Shown here: piece by piece, positions 50,732 through 62,669 of the stretch
Layout of the letters: every line of letters starts with the position of its first letter
How positions within the stretch are numbered: the first letter of the stretch is position 1
Source: Perkinsus olseni
Lineage: Eukaryota > Perkinsozoa > Perkinsida
NCBI GenBank assembly: GCA_013115125.1
Contig: JABANN010000032.1
Location: 1 to 64,000, forward strand
Direction of reading: 5' to 3'
DNA length: 64,000 nucleotides
Notes under the pieces: model-generated
What the model saw: the letters and a program-made list of their open reading frames with translations, nothing else
Database searches by the model: none
Told to the model about the DNA's origin: nothing
Position numbers and translations under genes: made by a program

Positions 50732-52495
50732 TTATGCACCCAATGCAGAATCACGGATCTCATCGGCCTCCTTCTGAGTGGTCTTATAACGAAGTCTCAA
50801 TCCAGCAAACTGCTCAGGTGTGGCTTGGAAGTCTTGGAAGCCAGCTGCACGAAGCCACTCAGTTGATGGACCATAGCCAACCTGAGTGTAACCCCAATCA
50901 GAATAACCATTCTGATATTTCCCAAGAAGAGTATAATGCAGATTGAGCCACTTCTCGGTAACATAGTCGCCGAAGTCAGCCATCTGCGACTCAACTTCAT
51001 CAGGGGTTTGGGTGGCCATCATCACATCAACTTGATGCTCGATCTCGTACTGAGCCTTCCTGACGTCATTGATCATGTACATGTACTTGAGATCCATGAC
51101 GTTAGAGACAGCCTCAGTCGCCCACCAGAGAGACTTCTTGCTGAACTCACCCTGCCAAGCATACTCGAGAGCAGGGATAGACTTGACAGTCTGATCGTGT
51201 TTGACAATAATAGGAATGTAGACACTTGCATGAGGGGTCATGGGGGCGAAATAAATAACATTGTAGTCCTTGTACGTAACAGCAATGTAAGAATACATAG
51301 TACGGTAAAGAGAGATTGCCCTTTCCCAAGCACCGTGCTGGAAAGTAGCCTCAGCACGTCCACCAGCATACCTGTTGGGAGTCTTGAAGGGACCGCCAGC
51401 AACGACATGATCAGTCAAGTCATAAGCAGTTCCCTCCATATGATCTCTGTAGAGACGCTTCATGAAGTCGATGGTGACGGGTTCATCGGGCTCCACTGAG
51501 AAGGGGTAAGTCGGATGGTCCCACTCGACGCCAAGGGTGGGGTCAAGGTTGAGCGAAGGGGCGAAAAGAGAGAGACCCCTCCATACACGACGACCGGAGT
51601 AATAAGGGTTGTTGTACTCGCTGACACTGTACGTGGCAGCAAAGTCCAAAAGACCCTCACCATTCCACCAACCAAGTCTCAAGGCAATATCGAAGATGTT
51701 GTCGGAGAACATAAAGTTGTCACCATCGGTAGGGTCGATCTCCCGAATCACGAAGACGTTCGGGACGATAGTCGCATGACCCTTGGGGACCCTTTGAGCC
51801 GCCCACACCGCACCTTCAGCGGTATCATCAGCCAGGATGTGGAAGACCCAGACCTCCGTACCATCGGCAATAGTCAAAGCCTCACCAGCCTCCTTCACAC
51901 CAACAGAACCATAGAAACCGTGCTCCTCAGCGAGCTTACCCATAGTCTGGATGGCACATCTGGCGGTTGAGCAAACCTCAAGGGCGATATCAGACAACTC
52001 GCCGACCCAGAACAAGGCACCGCTGCCGTTCGGGCCCTCTCCTTTCGGAACAGAACTCAAACGGCCGCTGCAACTACTCTCCCCCATGGACAGACCAGCT
52101 TCGTTCATAACACCGTAAGCGGCATCCCAGTAGCCGTAAGTTGTCCCTTCAGGCATGTCAATATACCCGATGGGGACACTGGGCTTCTGGTCCGGGGAGG
52201 TCGGGGCGTAGCTGGGGGCTCGAGAGGCATCGACAATCCTCGGGTAGTTTTGAAACTGCTTGTAGACAGCCCTCTTCTCGCCTGGCCCATAAGTCTCCGG
52301 AGGGACGTGTACCATTCGGAAATCAAGAGGACTTCCATCGGCACTGGTCGCAGCGATGCACCCGCCGTCAGCGGTGGCGGCACAATCAACAGCAGTAGCT
52401 GTACAATGGTCATGATCTAGACGATCACGAGGCGCAGAAGGGGCCGCTGCGCTCAGACCGGCCGAGGCCAATAGAGCCAGCGTGAGTGAAAGCAT
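50732..52495 (-). CDS. C69-family dipeptidase, secreted or lysosomal
   Basis: Intronless, 587 aa. N-terminal-nucleophile cysteine peptidase family C69 (bacterial PepD and protist relatives). The start MLSLTLALLASAGLSAAAPS is a signal peptide. A short propeptide then runs up to DHCTATAVDCAATADGG, where the first Cys aligns with the family's catalytic N-terminal Cys and TADGG...SADGS with its ATxDGS motif. Downstream family features include IGYIDMPEGTTYGYWDAAYG, GLSMGESSC, WVFHILADD and VPNVFVIREID. The ATG at 52495 is chosen because an acceptor (TTTGCTCGGTAG) ends two bases before it, although the frame stays open to 52561. It is last in a four-gene minus-strand run. Confidence 0.85.
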   Translation of the reverse strand: MLSLTLALLASAGLSAAAPSAPRDRLDHDHCTATAVDCAATADGGCIAATSADGSPLDFRMVHVPPETYGPGEKRAVYKQFQNYPRIVDASRAPSYAPTSPDQKPSVPIGYIDMPEGTTYGYWDAAYGVMNEAGLSMGESSCSGRLSSVPKGEGPNGSGALFWVGELSDIALEVCSTARCAIQTMGKLAEEHGFYGSVGVKEAGEALTIADGTEVWVFHILADDTAEGAVWAAQRVPKGHATIVPNVFVIREIDPTDGDNFMFSDNIFDIALRLGWWNGEGLLDFAATYSVSEYNNPYYSGRRVWRGLSLFAPSLNLDPTLGVEWDHPTYPFSVEPDEPVTIDFMKRLYRDHMEGTAYDLTDHVVAGGPFKTPNRYAGGRAEATFQHGAWERAISLYRTMYSYIAVTYKDYNVIYFAPMTPHASVYIPIIVKHDQTVKSIPALEYAWQGEFSKKSLWWATEAVSNVMDLKYMYMINDVRKAQYEIEHQVDVMMATQTPDEVESQMADFGDYVTEKWLNLHYTLLGKYQNGYSDWGYTQVGYGPSTEWLRAAGFQDFQATPEQFAGLRLRYKTTQKEADEIRDSALGA

Positions 52496-52497
52496 TT

Positions 52498-52520
52498 CTA
52501 CCGAGCAAATGAAAAAACTA
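52498..52520 (-). promoter_or_regulatory. probable trans-splice acceptor before the C69 gene
   Basis: On the minus strand AGTTTTTTCATTTGCTCGGTAG ends two bases before the ATG. A cis intron would need an upstream exon, and the neighbouring gene's stop is only about 100 nt away. Confidence 0.55.
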
Positions 52521-52616
52521 CTAACAAGACGGTGAATACCAAGCCAAAAGATGAAGAACAATATCCGAGAACGGTATACGAATAGCCACTGTTTGCATCT
52601 TCTGAGCTAGCCATGG

Positions 52617-54831
52617 CTATGATACATAGAGCTTTGCACCGTGGGACAGAGGATGATACTCTCCGTAGCGTGCAGCAGCGCACATCATAGTAATCAGGGG
52701 CTTGGGAATGTAAAGAGGATACCCGCACATATCATCACCCTTATGATAATAAACACAATCTCGACATGACGAGTTGACAACCCGTCGGTGTCGACTTCGC
52801 GCTGGCATGCAGCCGGAGTTCCGAAGCTGATGGATCGCAGGAAAGTCATGCAAGAGCGGGTTGGCAAACAGTCTTGTGATGAGGCCAATGCTGTCTCTGA
52901 CAGCTCCCAGTGCAGTAGCGCTGGGCATGACAACGAAAGCAGACCTGATGTGGTGAACATCAGCCATGCTGGGCAGCCAGCGGGGCATAAGCAGTAACCC
53001 ACCATGGGCGACCCCGTCGCACCGCATGAGCCGCATCGCATCAACTCCCTCTGTATGTCGCTGTGAATGGTATGATCAGCAGGAGGCGACTCTCCAGTTG
53101 ATGGCCAAGCCGAGTCGTACGTCAGGTCCAGCGGAAGGTATCCGTACCTTGGAGTGCTCGAACGCGTTGGACAAAAAGGGTTCATACCCCGATGGAGTTG
53201 TTGCTGTTCGTGCGAGTGGCGAAGCACCGTGCGCAAGGAGAGCGCTCACGATCGGCAAACTCGTATGTGTCTCCGCCGCGAAATGAAGTGCTGTGTACCT
53301 TGAAGGTGGACTAGGGAGGTAGACGGTCCATAATGACCTGCCTGACCCTTCATAGCTCGATCCGGCATCTCGACAGGGGGCATTGATCTTTTCAACCACC
53401 GACTCAATAGTCAATAGCAGCTGTACGATGTCCGTACCTCCGAGCGAATCGGCACGTCACCGAGGGAAGAAGATCGAAAAAGGTGGTATTCACCTTCACT
53501 GCCGTTCTGGCATGCCGCCATCAGAGGGGTCAATCCTTGAGGAGGAGAGGGGGCATTCGGATCGGCCTGGAGGTTATGCGAAGTACGCTGGCAGACCGAA
53601 GACGAGCCTACTCTGTGTCTCAGGAGCAGCTTCACCAGATCAAGGTTGCTTCGACGAATGGCGACGTGTAGGACGGTTGGGTGGGTGTGGCTGATAGCGT
53701 CACTCCCGACGAATCCAGGAATCTTAGGTTGATGATAGCATTTCACGGTCTGCTCTCTCGAACAAGACTTCACCTTGCAGGTTTCTTCTCGAAAGGTAGC
53801 CTGGAGTAGCATGTCAGTAACTTTCACAGAGTTCATGTGAGTTGCCATGTGGAGCGCTGTCCAGCCTTCAGGGTGGTCACCGGTAACAGAAGCCGATAGG
53901 TCGAGTAGCATACGCACTGTATCATCATGCCCATGGAACACCTAGGGAGAGCAGAGCTAGGCTGCTGCCTCAGTGTCTGGTGGTGACGACGCCGACTGGA
54001 AGCCCCATGCGTTTCGATGGGTGATCGTCATCGCTTCGGACTACCGCCGTTGTTAGAGGAGTCAAGGACGGTCTTTCCGGATCCTCATAATTGACCGTGG
54101 AGGGGCTGGCTCCGGCGAGCAACCGGACGACCGTCGAGTCCCCGACCATACACGCAGCGATGACTGACTTTCCCAGAGCTTCCTCAGACCAGGGTACTCT
54201 ACCCGGCCCGTCAGGATCGCCGATCGGCGAGTGATGGCTCAGGAGGAGGTCCACCTAAGGAGGGTGATGGCATCAGAAAGTCAGTAGGATGAGAGCCTAC
54301 TAGAGAAGCGCATCCACTCCGGACTGCCAAGACCAGTGGCGACGGGATCTCCGGGCTTGCCAAAGTAGGATGCCTCTCTTCGAAGCTCGACAAGAGTAGA
54401 CGGGCAGCATCAACGTCGCCTGAGACGTAATGTGAAGTCACTCTCTCATTGTGGTCAACTCACCCACCACTCTGGCATGCAGCGTGCAGTGGCGTTAAGA
54501 GCACATGGTCACTCTCCCCCTGAGAAAGTTGAGACACTGGCACCTCTAGCGATTTCAAGATACTGACCTCCCTAGTGAATGGAAGCGTGCTGTAGATATC
54601 GATGCACTGCACTGATACCTCTTCTGATCGGTTAGTGTGATCGGCCATTTGGGTGATGATGATGAAAGAACGGCACAGCTGATAAGCACTCGAGTGCCCG
54701 CCCTCTTCACACGCCTCCGAACGCATACTAGTTGACCAACCTGCAATAGGCTGGAGAGATATATAAAGGGGCGTTGACTGCTGACCTAATGGGGTCTGGT
54801 GGATGGCCCGAAAGACTGCCCGACCATACAA
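52617..54831 (-). CDS. ankyrin-repeat protein
   Basis: Multi-exon minus-strand gene with repeated ankyrin motifs. In order: LLTPLHAACQSGG, GDVDAARLLLSSFEE with SPLVLAVRSGC, VIAACMVGDSTVVRLLAGAS, LTPLTTAVVRSD, HDDTVRMLLDLSASVTGDHP then GWTALHMATHMNSVKVTDML, TVLHVAIRRSNLDLVKLLLR, GLTPLMAACQNGSEG and YTALHFAAETHTSLPIVSAL then LAHGASPLAR. That is about seven or eight repeats, a protein-binding solenoid. Exon borders were not all fixed. The 5' end could reach 54937 and the last frame ends at 52617. No catalytic domain seen, so the partner is unknown. Confidence 0.72.
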
Positions 54832-55094
54832 GGTCGCGGCTTCCTCGAAGCTCCATTTTCTTTATAACCCGAGCCAAGACCACCAAGTGCCCCATGAACA
54901 CTCTGCTGACTCTCACAAGTCCTGGACTCCAGCTCATTTTCTAAGCGAACTGCTGTGTACAATTTCTACCGCGTTCCGAGCGGGTGGCTGGTCGGGTGGG
55001 TGACCACACAAGAGCTGTCTGTTATGAGCTTTACTGCTACACAACAACCGAGTTGCGCTTCATTGAGAAGTACTAAAACATGATAGCTTCAATT

Positions 55095-56270
55095 CTAGAA
55101 CGCTTCATCTTTCCAGTGACACAACCCGCACGTAACAACCAGCCTGCCGTCTCTTATCGTGAACACTGGTGTCTGCTCACAGCGACCATCTTCAAGATGA
55201 CGACGGACAGCTGCATGCAATGACGGTGCGATATCGTCCTCTAAGCTCAAGCCTGAGGTGATAGCGTAACCCACTAGAGCAGGGCGGTGACAGTTCCCAC
55301 CAGGTCTTCCCAAACGGAGCCTCATATCGAGACAGTTCTCACACCAGAGGAGACCGTCAGAGCGGCTGAGACCCAGCTTGCCGCGAGAACACAACGGGCA
55401 GGGAACTCCCCCTTGGGTCGCCATATGAGACAGGTATCTGCTCAGTCGCAGTCGTCAGGCTCGGGGCGCAGCGAAAATGAACAAGTCGCTCACAACTCTT
55501 CAACAGCAGCTTGCAACTCCATCTCTTCAATTTCATGCAGACGGCAAGCAGCGAAGTCTGAGAAGAACTCCTAGCAGCAAACGGGACAGAATTGTGCACG
55601 CGTGCAACTGCCATACCAAATTTTCCCGAACGCTTTCCAAATTCCACATACAGGCACTGTGCACTGTCATATTATTCCGGGAGCTCTCTTATGTTCGTGT
55701 GGCTTGAACGCGGTAGCGTGTGTTAAATTCGCCTGGAGTGTAGCATAATAGAGTGTGGTTCCCACGTGAGAGGTCCAAGTCGTGTAGAGCTGTAGTAGGC
55801 CCCCCTTCGACAATACCCCGACCCCGCAAGGCAGCGCCTTGGCGATTCCCAAGAAGGCTAATCTCTGAGGTAGTTGCGAAATGGAAGGACGGAAACAGTC
55901 GGAGACTCCCAAAGCTGGCCCGCCGGTGATGTCAATGATGACTCCCGAGCAGGGCCAAGCTCCCGGCCTGACTGAGATAGTCGGCCCTTTTCGCATACGT
56001 TATCCGACCCCTCATACTCGTACACTTGAGTACAGCTGCACGAAAAGGTGAGCATCGGGGCGAGGGCAAGGGCGGACTCCCTCCTCCTCACCACGAGATT
56101 CCGCGTCGCTATCAAGTCGCTCGAGTTGGTCTCTGAGGTCTTCCTCCAGCAGTCGTGCAAGATCGATCCAATCTTCACCAGCCAGGACACCGACATCATT
56201 GTCTTTCCGGAGGTTGCTGAGCTCGCTACCAACCGCCGCCGCAATGATCTGCCAAAACCATCAATACTGA
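55095..56270 (-). CDS. RPA-interacting protein (RPAIN) homologue
   Basis: Carries replication protein A into the nucleus in animals. The last exon (55095-55420) is the C-terminal zinc region: GGVPCPLCSRGKLGLSRSDG with WCENC, then GRCEQTPVF and LVVTCGLCHWKDEAF (Cys pairs spaced as in the RIP_C domain). Upstream exons give a helical acidic middle: DFAACRLHEIEEMELQAAVE and, at about 56090-56250, SELSNLRKDNDVGVLAGEDW then IDLARLLEEDLRDQLERLDS. The first exon with the family's Arg-rich start was not identified. It lies between PreP and the ankyrin gene on the same strand. Confidence 0.68.
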
Positions 56271-56784
56271 GCAGCCACCCAACCCGGCAGAGTCGAACAG
56301 GAGTAGCAGCGCAGGCGCTGGCGACCTCAGACTGGCAAGTATCTTGCACTCCCCTAATCTGATCGATTATGGACTTCCTACTCGCTACCAGTCGCTGCAG
56401 GCATGCGACTCTGTATCTGGGTAGATTGCGTACGGGACGGTGTCGGTCCCAGTGAGGCTGCTGACCTGTCCTTCAGCTCCCGTGGCTGCCGGCCGGCCCG
56501 TTTAACAGAGATGCGAGTTGTGGGATGGTGAAGTGTGGGCATATCCGGAGATAGCGCGTACGTAACTACAACAACAGCGCAGCAGGAGCCACAGGGTTGG
56601 TCGAGAGGACTCCTCCGGGTAGATGGAGGTCTGCCTCCGACGGGAGCAAGAGAGCTTGACCAGTCTCCGGAAGACTGAATAAGGAGGACGAGATTACCAC
56701 GAACGATGGGATGGCATTGACGATAACATGACAACCCTCCCTTGAGAGAAACAGTAAAGTTAACAGGCATAATGCACGGGCTTC

Positions 56785-59700
56785 TCACGCGTCGTTTACC
56801 AGTGGGAGAAGCGGACTAATTCCGGCCTCCGTCAAAACCGTTTCATTAGCAATGCAAACCTGAGAACATGAACGATAACTCACAGTCTGACAGACACCGA
56901 AACCCCACCTCAGCCGACGACTCAGTCTCGCAGATGCGCTGCCCGATCTTCTGTATGCCTTCTCGAGTAGCCTCAAGGATGCCCACTCGGCGGGCTTGAC
57001 GCTCCTCAGGGGACTCGCCGGCCAACCAGCGAGTGAGCGATACTCTCAAAACCTATGACTTTACATACGGTAATGGCAGCCGACCACAGTCGTACCTCAT
57101 CAGGCATGAGATGACCTATTTCGAGCTGCCCTATGACGCCGACTGCTGCTTGATCGACCGTACTAGGGTCGAGGGAGGAGGGATCCTGCAGCCACTTGCC
57201 AGCCTGAATCGATCAACTCTCCCCAACTAACGTGCACGCAGCGAGGGCTCACATCACGCATGACCTCCAGGGACCTCCGCACATGAGGGTCTCGGTAGGT
57301 GGTCATACCGAATGTCTTGCTACGGTGATTAAATTGGCAGGACGCACCATAGGCCCCTCCCTACATCGAGGAATACATAGATGAGCTGCACGGCCGAAGC
57401 AGCTACACCTACTTGCATACGGATCTGCTGCCACATGTAGTTCATGCTCACCAACTGGGCCGCCACGATGGCAGTACCAACGTCAGTGTCCTCGGGGACT
57501 GTCAGGGCCCTGGAGTTGTATCCTATCTGAAACACCGTCGACTGCTACGGATCAGTGAAAGGCGGTATTCCCGTCTGAAGTTCGGCAGGAGACCATATTC
57601 CACTAAGGTGAGGACAAAACGAGGAGAGTGACGGAGTGACTTCTCCACTTAACTACGCGTGGGGTGCCGTGCTGATGCTCTACAGAGCCCCCCCCTCCTG
57701 CAGCCGGCTCACCTGCACCGACGGTGCTGCTATTCCATAAAAGCCACCGGGGATACACAGGGACTCGGCCGATATCATCAAGGGGCTCGCCGTCCGAGCA
57801 GATCCTATGCACAAGAAGAACTTCACCAACAGCAAACGGCGACGCAACCCACCAGGGACTGCCAGACGCTCTCTAAAAGCCTCCCAAGTCTCCCTGGAAG
57901 GCTCAGGTCCAGCGGCGCTGACTATGCTGAACGTGGACCTGACCGGAGATGCCGCAATGTCTATGCGCACTCAGTGACACCTTGGCAAGAAACTGCCACG
58001 GTAACGCAAAGCCCTGTCACCGCCATGCGCCACTCGAGCATCAACCAGGGACCTCATCACTCACGCTCAATTTTAACAGACTCTGCAAGCTCCCCATCAA
58101 CCCTTATATAATGCCCAACTGTCAGCGATCGAGCACGATAACGGATTCAGGACTCTTCATACCCAGATTCTCGTCGCTTACGGTGACCCAGTCTCACCGA
58201 TTCATTGCATGGTCGGCCGTTGCCTTCAGCGCCTTTGCCGCCTCCTCCCAGGTATCATCCGACCTCAACAGCCCGCGCAATCTCAACAGCTCACGGTAGT
58301 GGGGCAGGCCTGTGAAGGGCAATCATGGAAATGCCACGACGCAGATGACACCCACCACTCTGCGCATAGTCCCGTCTATTGGCGTCGTGAACCCGACCTT
58401 CAGCGGGCAAGGAGGCGTAGGCAGCACTGAGTGCCAACTGATGGCCAGCTCCTATCTGGGAACAAACACAGGAGTTGAGCAGATGGCGAAGAGCGAGGAA
58501 CTTTGAGTCGTCCACGTCAGGACATATCGGGAGCGACCAAACGAAAGACTTGGGTGAAGTGCCGAGCCGCCTACCAGCATTGACTGTTCCCAGCTGCTGC
58601 ACATCTGATCAACCACCTCTACGAGCCTTTGCCGGTTACCAAGCCAGTCGCAGCTGTTCACGATGTCGGCTGACATGGAGGCGGGACTATCGATCAATCA
58701 ACAATAACCACGGTAGGAGGGCTATGACAACAGCACGCTCTCCTAAGAGTCTTGACACTCCGAGGGTTACTCCGAGCCTCTACTACACATCAAACCAGCC
58801 AAGGTGTCCGTCTTCTCCAGTAGGCAGCGGCCCCTCACAACGACAGCAGTTCGGCCGCCCTCCGTCGCAGCGACATTAACGATGCCACCCTACAACCGTA
58901 TGAATCACAAGAGATCATCCAACTTGGGAAGCAACGAGGCCACACCGACTTACCGCCAACCCGCCAGTGTTGGTTTCAATTCTCCTGTGGAGCTCCTGGA
59001 CCGAGTCCCCCTCCTGAAGGCCCAACTCGGTGAGCGCTTTCATAACCACAGGCAGCCGAGTCTGAGGAAAAAGACCAAAACTCACGAAGGGGTCAGTGCA
59101 GGAGGAGCCAGCATGACCGCACTCCCTCCCACCTGATCCTCCACACTCAGGGTCGTCGCATCAAACACCGCATCAGCGTAGACCAGCCCCTGCGTCCGAA
59201 CCTCCGGGTGCCAGAGGACATCCCCGGACTCATCGCTATGGATCTCGTTCTCTTCCCGGGGCATGTCAGCTTTCCTCAGCATCGGTATCCGACCGATATC
59301 CTCCGGAATATCCTCGCTATTCTGCCATGCCATCATCCTCTTAGTCTGGTCAGCTAGCTCCTCGCCACCCTCCTGCCGGACCTCCTCCATCAGCTCCCTC
59401 TCCCTCTGCCGAAGCCTCTCACCCTTGCCTTCCTCGGGGCTCGTCACGACAGTCACACAATGCTTGTTCTTCAGCACACTATCGATGATATCTTCAAAAA
59501 CAGGCTTGCCGGCAGCCAAGTCGTTCTTCAGCCGTCGTAGTGGGGCCTCGAATCGCATCACCTCGCTCACGTCGTGATTGCTCCCGTTATACAAACTCTC
59601 CGGGGCGACCGTCAGAAACCACGCCACACCTCTGGGCAGCCTGCCGGTGTTGAACTCTCTCAGTTTGAACTCGACAGAATTCACGGCGGCCTGGACGTCC

Positions 59701-61079
59701 AGCGCGTCCACTCCAGCATCCCGTATCTCCTGCAGGCTCCTCGTTACCAGCTCCCCAATTTTCTCCTCATCATCCGTTTTAACGTCCTTCAACCCGACGC
59801 TGAAGATGGCCTGACGAAGATCGTCCTGCGTGCCGCTACCTATCGCCAGAGACTTCCCCAGGCCTGAATCTAGCAGCTTCCGTGCCAGTGGTGAGCTCGT
59901 CCGTCCGAGCATGAGGGAGTCGAACACCGCGTATCTGATGCGGTCATCCGAGGTCAGCCTTTCATCGTTGAGTAACCAGGATACGGACACCTGGGACTTG
60001 CTGTCAAAATCGGGCATCTTGGGGTCGTAGTCGAACGTCACACGATGAGGAGGCTGCCCAGTGAGGTCCCTCAACGGCTGCATGTACTTCTCTTTACTAT
60101 CAAACTCAAGAGCGTCCACAGGCCTCTCATACCCAGCCAACTTCCCCGCCAGCCACGCAGCTTGCTCGTCGATATCGCCATCACCGTAAAACCAAAAGAC
60201 AGCTCGGCCCGGATGATAGTGAGTCTTATAAAAGGACACCAGTCGGTTTTGACTGAGCTCTTTGGGTATGTACTGTGGATCACCGCCACTATCGAACCGG
60301 TAACAATTGTCGGGGTTCAGCGCGCGACTCATCATCCTGTAGTGCAGCATGTCAGCACTTGAATACACGCCCTTCATCTCGTTATAGACCACCCCCTGCA
60401 GCGTCGGGCTCTCTCCCTCGGCCCCTCCCGGCTGGACTCGCCACCCTTCCTGTCTGATGATGTAATCATCATCGACAACCTTGGGATGCAACAGCGAGTC
60501 TATGTAAACCTCTGCCAAGTTATACAGGTCCTGTGAGTTACAAGATGCAACCGGATAGCAGGTTCGGTCCGGGTAAGTAAGTGCATTCAGAAAAGTCTGA
60601 TGGCTCGATTGGAGCAGCGTCGCGAAGGGGTCCTTAGTGGGATAGGAGCGGCTGCCACACAGCACAGAATGCTCAAGCACATGAGCCACACCGGAGTTGT
60701 CCTCGGGAGGTGTGGGGAAGGCCGCCCCGAAGGACTTGTTGGCGTCCGAGTTACTGAGGGCTATGAGCCGGGCACCGGACTGGTCATGCTCCAAGACGAA
60801 GAGTCGTGCCGAGATGTCCGGTACCGTTGAGGATTGCACCACAGTGAAACCGTGGATGTGATCCCCTACTTCAAGACGCGCCGGACTGTTTTTACCCGAG
60901 CTAAACCGTCTGTATGTGGCAGACCGGCCCAGACATGGTGCACTTGTGGTGACTTCATGAGCCATGGTCGGGCGAACTGAATTGAGTCCGGTCCGCGGCA
61001 GGGCGGAGGATGCGCGGCGAACGGCGGCGAGGAGGCAGCGATGGTGGGCCCTCTTGGCCGCCCTTGAAACTCCGATCAT
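56785..61079 (-). CDS. presequence protease (PreP/PITRM1, peptidase family M16C)
   Basis: Mitochondrial (or plastid) metallopeptidase that degrades cleaved targeting peptides. Presequence-like start MIGVSRAAKRAHHRCLLAAV (ATG 61079, just after an AACAG acceptor). Zinc motif HVLEHSVLCGS (HxxEH), then FATLLQSSHQTFLNALTYPD, GVVYNEMKGVYSS and FYKTHYHPGRAVFWFYGDGD. After a 5' exon of about 1.9 kb, short introns appear and the C-half follows: VVMKALTELGLQEGDSVQEL, TNTGG, SMNYMWQQIRMQGGAYGASC (the family's substrate-binding stretch), TYRDPHVRRSLEV, LTRWLAGESPEERQARRVGI and a last exon ending SPLLPLVNDA. An active enzyme is expected. The open frame upstream of 61079 includes a tRNA-like relic and is probably untranslated. 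Confidence 0.93.
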
Positions 61080-61135
61080 GAGGAAAGGAATCAATGCCAC
61101 TGCTGTTAAGGTAGTGTAACCTCGAGAAGTGCTCC

Positions 61136-61190
61136 GGGCAGGAATCGAACCCTGAACCTCTCGCATGACACCCTGCCCTCTCAAACGGGT
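61136..61190 (-). other. tRNA-Asp-like 3'-half relic
   Basis: The minus strand reads GTGTCATGCGAGAGGTTCAG then GGTTCGATTCCTG, resembling the anticodon arm (GTC) and T-arm of tRNA-Asp. One base is missing from the T-stem, and no D-arm or acceptor partner is present. It lies about 60 nt upstream of the PreP start. Confidence 0.45.
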
Positions 61191-61726
61191 TGCCCTAGAT
61201 GGACTGGGAGACAGGAAAAGCCCCATACTACCCACCAGCGCATACACTCCGACGATGAGCACTACCAAGCCTCTCCAACGCTGACGGAGCGCTGCCCTCC
61301 TCATTACACAGAGGCTCGCAACGACAACTATCAGCAGCAGCGAGACCAGCCACGATGATGATGACACTCAACCCAACACAAACCCACCATCTAATATAAA
61401 TGGAAATTCGAAAGAGAAACGAATCCCTCCAAGTTCAACCTGCCCCTTTAAATGAGGCAGGCATCAATCTCGGAGAGGTAGTACTAGTAGTGGTAGTAGT
61501 CGTAATAGTTCATCATAGAGGCGACACTGGTAGCGGGGATAGTAGTAGAACGCTTAGGGAATGACACGACGAATAATGTCGCGAATCCTCACTATTCTTC
61601 AGCAACTACTGAATCACCAGAAACCAGCCTCTTTGGTAGGGACAGCCATCGATCGCCACGGCGCCTCGCGAGCTGACTGCTGGGCTCTGGGTCTCGAAGG
61701 AGAAGAGGCTCCCTACAGTAGTAACA
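61191..61726. other. intergenic, no gene supported
   Basis: The upstream, GTG-initiated part of the PreP frame passes through here and encodes hydrophobic residues (LVVLIVGVYALVGSMGLFL), but there is no support that it is translated. A (GTAGTA)-rich stretch is near 61.48 kb. Confidence 0.35.
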
Positions 61727-62669
61727 CTAATACCAACACATCCGCAAGAAGCCACGGCCACTCACCCCAGGAGTCCCCTCGCCCATCGGGGATCGGCCAT
61801 TCGCGTCTTCCCCTTCCTTCTTAGTCCTGTCAGCAGCAGCTCCAATGCCCTCAACCTCCCGCATGGTCTTCAGCTCCTCAGGAGGCTCCTCTCTGACGGT
61901 TCGGAATCGTAGCATCTCCAGCAGACCATAGCTGCGACCTGACCACACCGACCACATCACGGAGCTGACGAGCTGGCCACACTACCTTCCTGGTCGAAAT
62001 GGGTCTGGGCGTCGGTGTACTCCCTCTTCTCCCCTGTACGGAAAAGGGTGCTAGGCGTGACGGGCTCTCGACTGCTCTGCTGTCTGTGGGGTCCCGCGGC
62101 CCATGGCAGCTCTTCCGCAGTGGTGCCTCTACGCCATGGCGGAAGCGCCGTTCCAGTGGTCTGCGACTGAACAGGGAAAACCTCAAGGGCACCAATCGTC
62201 AAGAGCCAGCTCACCCCAGCCCGAGCCGGCGGGGCCCTCTGCTTGACCGTGATAGTCTCTCGAGGAGCCGTGATGAGCATGGGCTTGTCCAGCTCCTGCA
62301 GGTACACGTCCTCGTGCTTGTGGTCTTGGTTCGCCAGGCTGGACTGCGGGGTGACGTCCAACTGAACGAGTTACGATCAAAATGATACCCATGAGCTTCG
62401 CTCCGCTCTCCTACATCCTTTATTTCCTTCACTCCCTGCGTTGTCCAATCGCTATCAAGCGTATCCTTATTCCTGCGCAAGGCGGCCCTCACCACGTCGA
62501 TGGCCCGATACGTCCCCACTGGCGACTGGCCGGGTAGGCCGCCAGAGCGGCCACAGACGATCACACCTGCACCACGGACCGCTGCGCAGGCTTCAGCTGA
62601 CGAAAGATACTCCCCTACCCGCAGCAAGCCTTTCACGATTCTCCTGACCCTCGATCTGGACGTCACCAA
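61727..62669 (-). CDS. unrecognised minus-strand gene
   Basis: Protein-like segments in order: a helical part (VRRIVKGLLRVGEYLSSAEA, GAGVIVCGRSGGLPG), then DVTPQSSLANQDHKHEDVYL, LDKPMLITAPRETITVKQRA and VSWLLTIGALEVFPVQSQTT, and after a likely intron MWSVWSGRSYGLLEMLRFRT with an acidic/basic end (RTKKEGEDANGRSPMGEG). Frame changes show introns, with borders not fixed. No family recognised. Confidence 0.35.

Noticed and set aside
59574-60362. Plus-strand ORFs opposite PreP
   Set aside because: Shadow frames of the M16C coding sequence.
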